Assembly: GCA_965215535.1 (NCBI GenBank)
Contig: OZ244063.1
Location: 1,860,001 to 1,924,000, forward strand
Reading direction: 5' to 3'
Length of the DNA stretch: 64,000 bases
DNA from: Bin94 sp965215535
Lineage (GTDB): Bacteria > Gemmatimonadota > Gemmatimonadetes > Longimicrobiales > Gaopeijiaceae
Each line of letters opens with the position of its first letter. Within the stretch, counting starts at the first letter, position 1. Position numbers and translations under genes: made by a program. Positions 60,691 to 64,000 of the stretch are shown here, one piece after another. A model generated the notes under the pieces. The model was not told the DNA's origin. It did not search any database and worked only from the letters and a program-made list of their open reading frames with translations.

Positions 60691-61086
60691 AAATCGGGGC
60701 ATGGCCGATCCATGGAGGCCCCTCCTCCGGCATCGTCCGGGTTCCCCGATTCCGCAGCCTCTGGCCCCTGCGCGGGCCAGCCCGGATGGAGGCCCAGATC
60801 AGCAGCCCCGTGGACAACCTCGGGTGGCAGCTTCGGGTGGCGCCGCCCTTTCACGCCCGAAACCGCAGCAGGGGCTGCCCGGATCGTGTTTCCCACGGGG
60901 CTGCGTCGTCGCGTGCGCGCGCAACCAAATCCTGCTTCTCCGGCATTTTCCGGGGCTGCAGCGAAGGGTTGGCCAAAGGGAGCTGGTGGGCGAGTGGCCT
61001 GCTTGTCGCTCCCCGGCCGGGCGAATAGCTTGACTCTGACGATCATTTTTCCCTTTTCCCCACACCACTTCCCAGGATTGTTCAAC
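60691..61086. other. Intergenic region between the fic array and the exoprotein gene
   Basis: About 400 bases. No gene recognised. It holds the second copy of the GC hairpin (60761-60780: CTGGCCC, loop CTGCGC, GGGCCAG). Confidence 0.5.
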
Positions 61087-64000
61087 GTGAAACGTTCACC
61101 CACCCCCCGCCTGATCTGCGGACTGCTCGGCGCGCTCCTCTGCGCGGACGCCCTGCCCCTCGCCGCCCAGCACGACTTTCCGCCCGTACAGCTCGACCCC
61201 GACTTTCTGGCGGGCTACCAGTGGCGCAACCTCGGCCCCGATCGCGGCGGCCGCTCGATTGCGGTCTCCGGTGTGCGCGGGCGACCCGACGAGGCCTACT
61301 TCGGGGCCACCGGCGGCGGCCTCTGGAAGACCACCGATGGCGGCGACAACTGGTTCCCCGTCACCGACTTCCAGATCGGATCGGCCTCGGTGGGTGCGGT
61401 GGCGGTGGCCGAAACCAACCCCGAGCTTGTCTTTATCGGCACCGGCGAGACCTGTATTCGCGGCAACATTCTGCCCGGCGACGGCGTCTATCGCAGCCGC
61501 GACGGGGGCACAACCTGGGAGCATGTCGGCTTTCGCGAATCCCACGGGATCTCGAAGATTCGCATTCATCCCACCAACCCCGAGATCGTCTATGTGGCGT
61601 CGTTCGGCAAGTACGGGGTGCCGAGCGAGGAACGCGGCATCTTTCGCTCGACCGATGGCGGCGACACGTGGGAGCGGATTCTCTTTCGCGATGCGCGCAG
61701 CGGGGCCATTGACATTGCAATCGACCGCAACAACCCCGATGTGATCTACGCCGCGCTCTGGGAGGCCTTTCGCAAGGAGTACACGATGTCGTCGGGCGGA
61801 CCGGGCAGCGGGATGTTCAAATCGACCGATGGCGGAGACACGTGGACCGAGATGACGCGCAACCCGGGAATGCCGGCCGAGGGTGTGGTGGGGCGCATTG
61901 GGCTGGCGGTGTCGAGCGCCAACTCCAATCGCGTCTATGCGCTCTTTGAGCACGACGATGGCGGCCTCTTCCGTTCGGACGATGCGGGCACCACCTGGGA
62001 GATGGTCAACGACGAGCGCCGCATTCGCCAGCGCGCCTTCTACTATACCCATGTCTTTGCCGATCATCATGACGAAGATGTTGTGTATGTGCAGAACACC
62101 TCGTTCTTTCGTTCGACCGATGGCGGCGCCACCTATGAAGTCATCAACAATGGCACCCACGGCGACTTTCACGACTTCTGGATCGACCCCGACGACCCTG
62201 CGCATGTTGTGGTTGCCAACGATGGCGGCGGAGCGGTAAGCTTTAGCACCGGAAGCGAGTGGACCGACCAGGACTTCTCGACCGCGCAGTTCTACCATGG
62301 TGTCACCACGGCGCACATTCCCTGGCATATCTGCGGCTCACAACAGGACAACAGCACCCTCTGCCTGCCCTCGGACTGGAATGTGGGGCGCTTTGAGCAG
62401 GCCCGCGCCAACGACGAAGACGACTCCGGCGCGCGCGTTCCCGAAATTACCCGGGGCTCGATGAATGTTCACTACCGGGCCGGGGGCGGCGAACCCGGAT
62501 ACATTGCACCCGACCCGAAGGATCTGGACATCTTCTTTTCGGGAACCAACAATGGCCGCTACCTCGACAGATTCAACCGGCGTCTGGGCACCTCGCGCGA
62601 GGTCAATCCCTATCCCTGGTTCTACTCGGGCGAGCCGGCGGTCGATATGGTCGAACGCTGGCAGTGGACCTTTCCGATCGTCTTCTCGCCGGCCAACCCC
62701 AACATTCTCTACACCTCGTCGAACCGGCTCTGGCGCACAACCGACGGCGGCGACAACTGGGAGCGGATCAGCCCCGACCTGACCCGCGCCGACCCCCTGA
62801 CGCTGGGACACTCCGGCGGACCCATTACCGGCGACATGAACGGCCCCGAGGTCTATGCCACAATTTTTGCGGTGGGCCCCGGCAAGCGCAACACCGATAT
62901 CATTTGGGCCGGATCGGACGACGGACTTGTGCATGTAACCACCGATGGCGGCGCCAACTGGACCAACGTGACGCCCCCCGACATGCCCGACTTCGGCCGC
63001 GTGAGCCTGATCGACGCCTCGTCCTTTGACGATGCAAAGGCCTACCTGTCGGTGCGGCTCCCGCTGCTCGACGACTTTCGCCCGCATATATGGAAAACCG
63101 CGGACTTTGGCCAAAGCTGGGAGCGCATTACCGATGGCATGCGCGACGACGCCTACGTAAACTCGATTCGCGAGGATCCCCACCGCGCAGGGCTTCTCTA
63201 CGCCGGCACCAACCACGGTGTCTACATCTCGTTCGACGATGGCGACAACTGGCAGGAGCTCAATCCGGGATTTCCCGACATTCCCGTCACCGACGTGATT
63301 CCCGAACACGACGACCTGGCCATGGCCAGCCACGGCCGCGGCTTCTGGGCGCTGGACAACATTGCGCCGCTGCGTCAGCTCCAGCCCGAAACGACCGCCA
63401 GCGAGCTGGTTCTCTTCGATCCTGCACCGGCATATAGATCGGCCAATGGCGTTGTGCTGTCGTGGTGGATGAAGAAGGGTGAGGAGAGCGCGGCCATGGC
63501 CAGACTGGAAATCCTGGATGCGGCCGGACAGGTTGTGCGAACCTTTGCGCCTGCAGAGGAGGACGAAGAGCGCGACCGCTGGGCGGGTCCGGCCTTGCCG
63601 ATGAAGCCCGGGCTCAACCGTTTGCGCTGGGATCTGCGCACCGATCCGGCGGCCACCTTTCCCGGAATGATCCTCTGGGGCGTGCGCACAATGGCTCCCG
63701 CCGTGCCCCCCGGAGTGTACAGCGTGCGCCTGACTGTGGGCGAACGCACCGAAGCCGCCGAAATCGAGGTGCGGCGCAACCCCTGGATTGAGGATGTGAC
63801 CGAAGCCGACCTGATTGCACAATACGAATTCGGGGTGCGGATTCGCGACCGGGTGGACGAGGCAAACCGGGCCGTCATTGCAATTCGCGACGTGGAGGCA
63901 GAGCTCGAGACACGGCTGGCCGAATCGGACGATGGCGATCTGCGCGAGGCGGCCGGTCGGCTGCAGGAGGCGCTGGACGCGGTCGAGAGCGAGATCTACC
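61087..64000 (+). CDS. Large secreted BNR/sortilin-type repeat protein (3' end outside window)
   Basis: At least 971 residues, cut by the window edge. The start is GTG 61087 followed by a signal peptide (LICGLLGALLCADALPLAAQ). The mature protein is a beta-propeller with many BNR/Asp-box motifs (TDGGDNW, RDGGTTW, STDGGDTW, SFDDGDNW), as in VPS10/sortilin-type and WD40/YVTN-BNR-like exoproteins. Around residue 770-930 the propeller gives way to an Ig-like or FlgD-like domain and a helical C-terminal part (EAELETRLAESDDGD). These proteins are abundant in Gemmatimonadota and are usually annotated as glycosyl hydrolases without proof. Confidence 0.9.
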   Translation, partial: MKRSPTPRLICGLLGALLCADALPLAAQHDFPPVQLDPDFLAGYQWRNLGPDRGGRSIAVSGVRGRPDEAYFGATGGGLWKTTDGGDNWFPVTDFQIGSASVGAVAVAETNPELVFIGTGETCIRGNILPGDGVYRSRDGGTTWEHVGFRESHGISKIRIHPTNPEIVYVASFGKYGVPSEERGIFRSTDGGDTWERILFRDARSGAIDIAIDRNNPDVIYAALWEAFRKEYTMSSGGPGSGMFKSTDGGDTWTEMTRNPGMPAEGVVGRIGLAVSSANSNRVYALFEHDDGGLFRSDDAGTTWEMVNDERRIRQRAFYYTHVFADHHDEDVVYVQNTSFFRSTDGGATYEVINNGTHGDFHDFWIDPDDPAHVVVANDGGGAVSFSTGSEWTDQDFSTAQFYHGVTTAHIPWHICGSQQDNSTLCLPSDWNVGRFEQARANDEDDSGARVPEITRGSMNVHYRAGGGEPGYIAPDPKDLDIFFSGTNNGRYLDRFNRRLGTSREVNPYPWFYSGEPAVDMVERWQWTFPIVFSPANPNILYTSSNRLWRTTDGGDNWERISPDLTRADPLTLGHSGGPITGDMNGPEVYATIFAVGPGKRNTDIIWAGSDDGLVHVTTDGGANWTNVTPPDMPDFGRVSLIDASSFDDAKAYLSVRLPLLDDFRPHIWKTADFGQSWERITDGMRDDAYVNSIREDPHRAGLLYAGTNHGVYISFDDGDNWQELNPGFPDIPVTDVIPEHDDLAMASHGRGFWALDNIAPLRQLQPETTASELVLFDPAPAYRSANGVVLSWWMKKGEESAAMARLEILDAAGQVVRTFAPAEEDEERDRWAGPALPMKPGLNRLRWDLRTDPAATFPGMILWGVRTMAPAVPPGVYSVRLTVGERTEAAEIEVRRNPWIEDVTEADLIAQYEFGVRIRDRVDEANRAVIAIRDVEAELETRLAESDDGDLREAAGRLQEALDAVESEIY

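Noticed and set aside
61079..61094. A site resembling a ParB parS box (TGTTCAACGTGAAACG, 13 of 16 positions)
   Set aside because: Three mismatches, it overlaps the start codon of the BNR gene, and no parAB genes are nearby; one such match is expected by chance.

Overview
The window is high-GC bacterial chromosome carrying about 45 protein genes on both strands. No rRNA, tRNA, CRISPR array, transposase or prophage was recognised by reading. The gene content points to Gemmatimonadota or a close relative (inference). The clues are a SusC/SusD outer-membrane pair, DUF4837, a 6-bladed beta-propeller remnant, several secreted S9 peptidases, Tat-exported enzymes, a giant BNR/sortilin-type exoprotein, and many GTG/TTG starts.

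Region by region. 264-872: a TlpA-like lipoprotein. 878-9790 (minus): an aa3-type cytochrome oxidase operon, in the order triheme cytochrome c lipoprotein, small membrane protein, subunits II and I, a Cox3, a Cox4-like protein, a second Cox3, a CPVC mini-protein. It is followed at 4 bp by a 957-residue repeat protein of unknown function. 9950-12294: a plug-like lipoprotein, a secreted metallo-beta-lactamase-fold enzyme and a small lipoprotein. 12486-19381 (plus): SusC, SusD, a carboxypeptidase-regulatory/plug-like protein, and an NqrB/RnfD-like membrane protein with a Cys-rich tail. 19541-24256 (minus): an S9 peptidase, then a Tat-exported FAD oxidoreductase coupled to a monoheme cytochrome c lipoprotein. 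24406-30699 (plus): DUF4837 lipoprotein, DnaE, alpha/beta hydrolase. 31150-35167 (plus): Tat amidase, Rieske protein and a cytochrome b fused to two c-type heme domains, each overlapping the next. 35266-38300 (minus): a metallo-beta-lactamase-fold enzyme and another S9 peptidase.

38417-40829 looks like a small accessory, decaying patch: a coiled-coil protein with young 33- and 42-bp tandem repeats, an internally deleted beta-propeller pseudogene and an orphan gene. 41129-46871 (plus) is a tight operon: an exported protein, a Yip1-like protein, a fused TRAP permease, its TAXI binding protein and a class V aminotransferase. 46930-49275 holds DUF192, Trm112-like and MATE/ANKH-like genes. 49291-53304 holds a BchI-like AAA+ ATPase and a von Willebrand A protein that look like partners but are separated by an opposite-strand mutY. 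53357-59104 (plus) is a catabolic/redox operon: ETF-quinone oxidoreductase, double-CDGSH protein, a paralogue of the 41129 protein, quinone oxidoreductase, and ALDH7-type dehydrogenase. 59171-60340 (minus) is a Fic protein with a winged-helix tail, preceded by an array of TTACGAAA/TTTCGTAA sites at about 82-bp period. 61087 to the edge is a large BNR-repeat exoprotein.

Best second looks: the site array next to fic; the oxidase subunit I that lacks the K-channel lysine while keeping the D-channel; the ETF-QO with one cluster cysteine replaced by threonine; the 31% GC in-frame insert in mutY; the 957-residue protein behind the oxidase; and the NqrB-like/Cys-repeat fusion. Family names rest on reading the translations, not on database searches.
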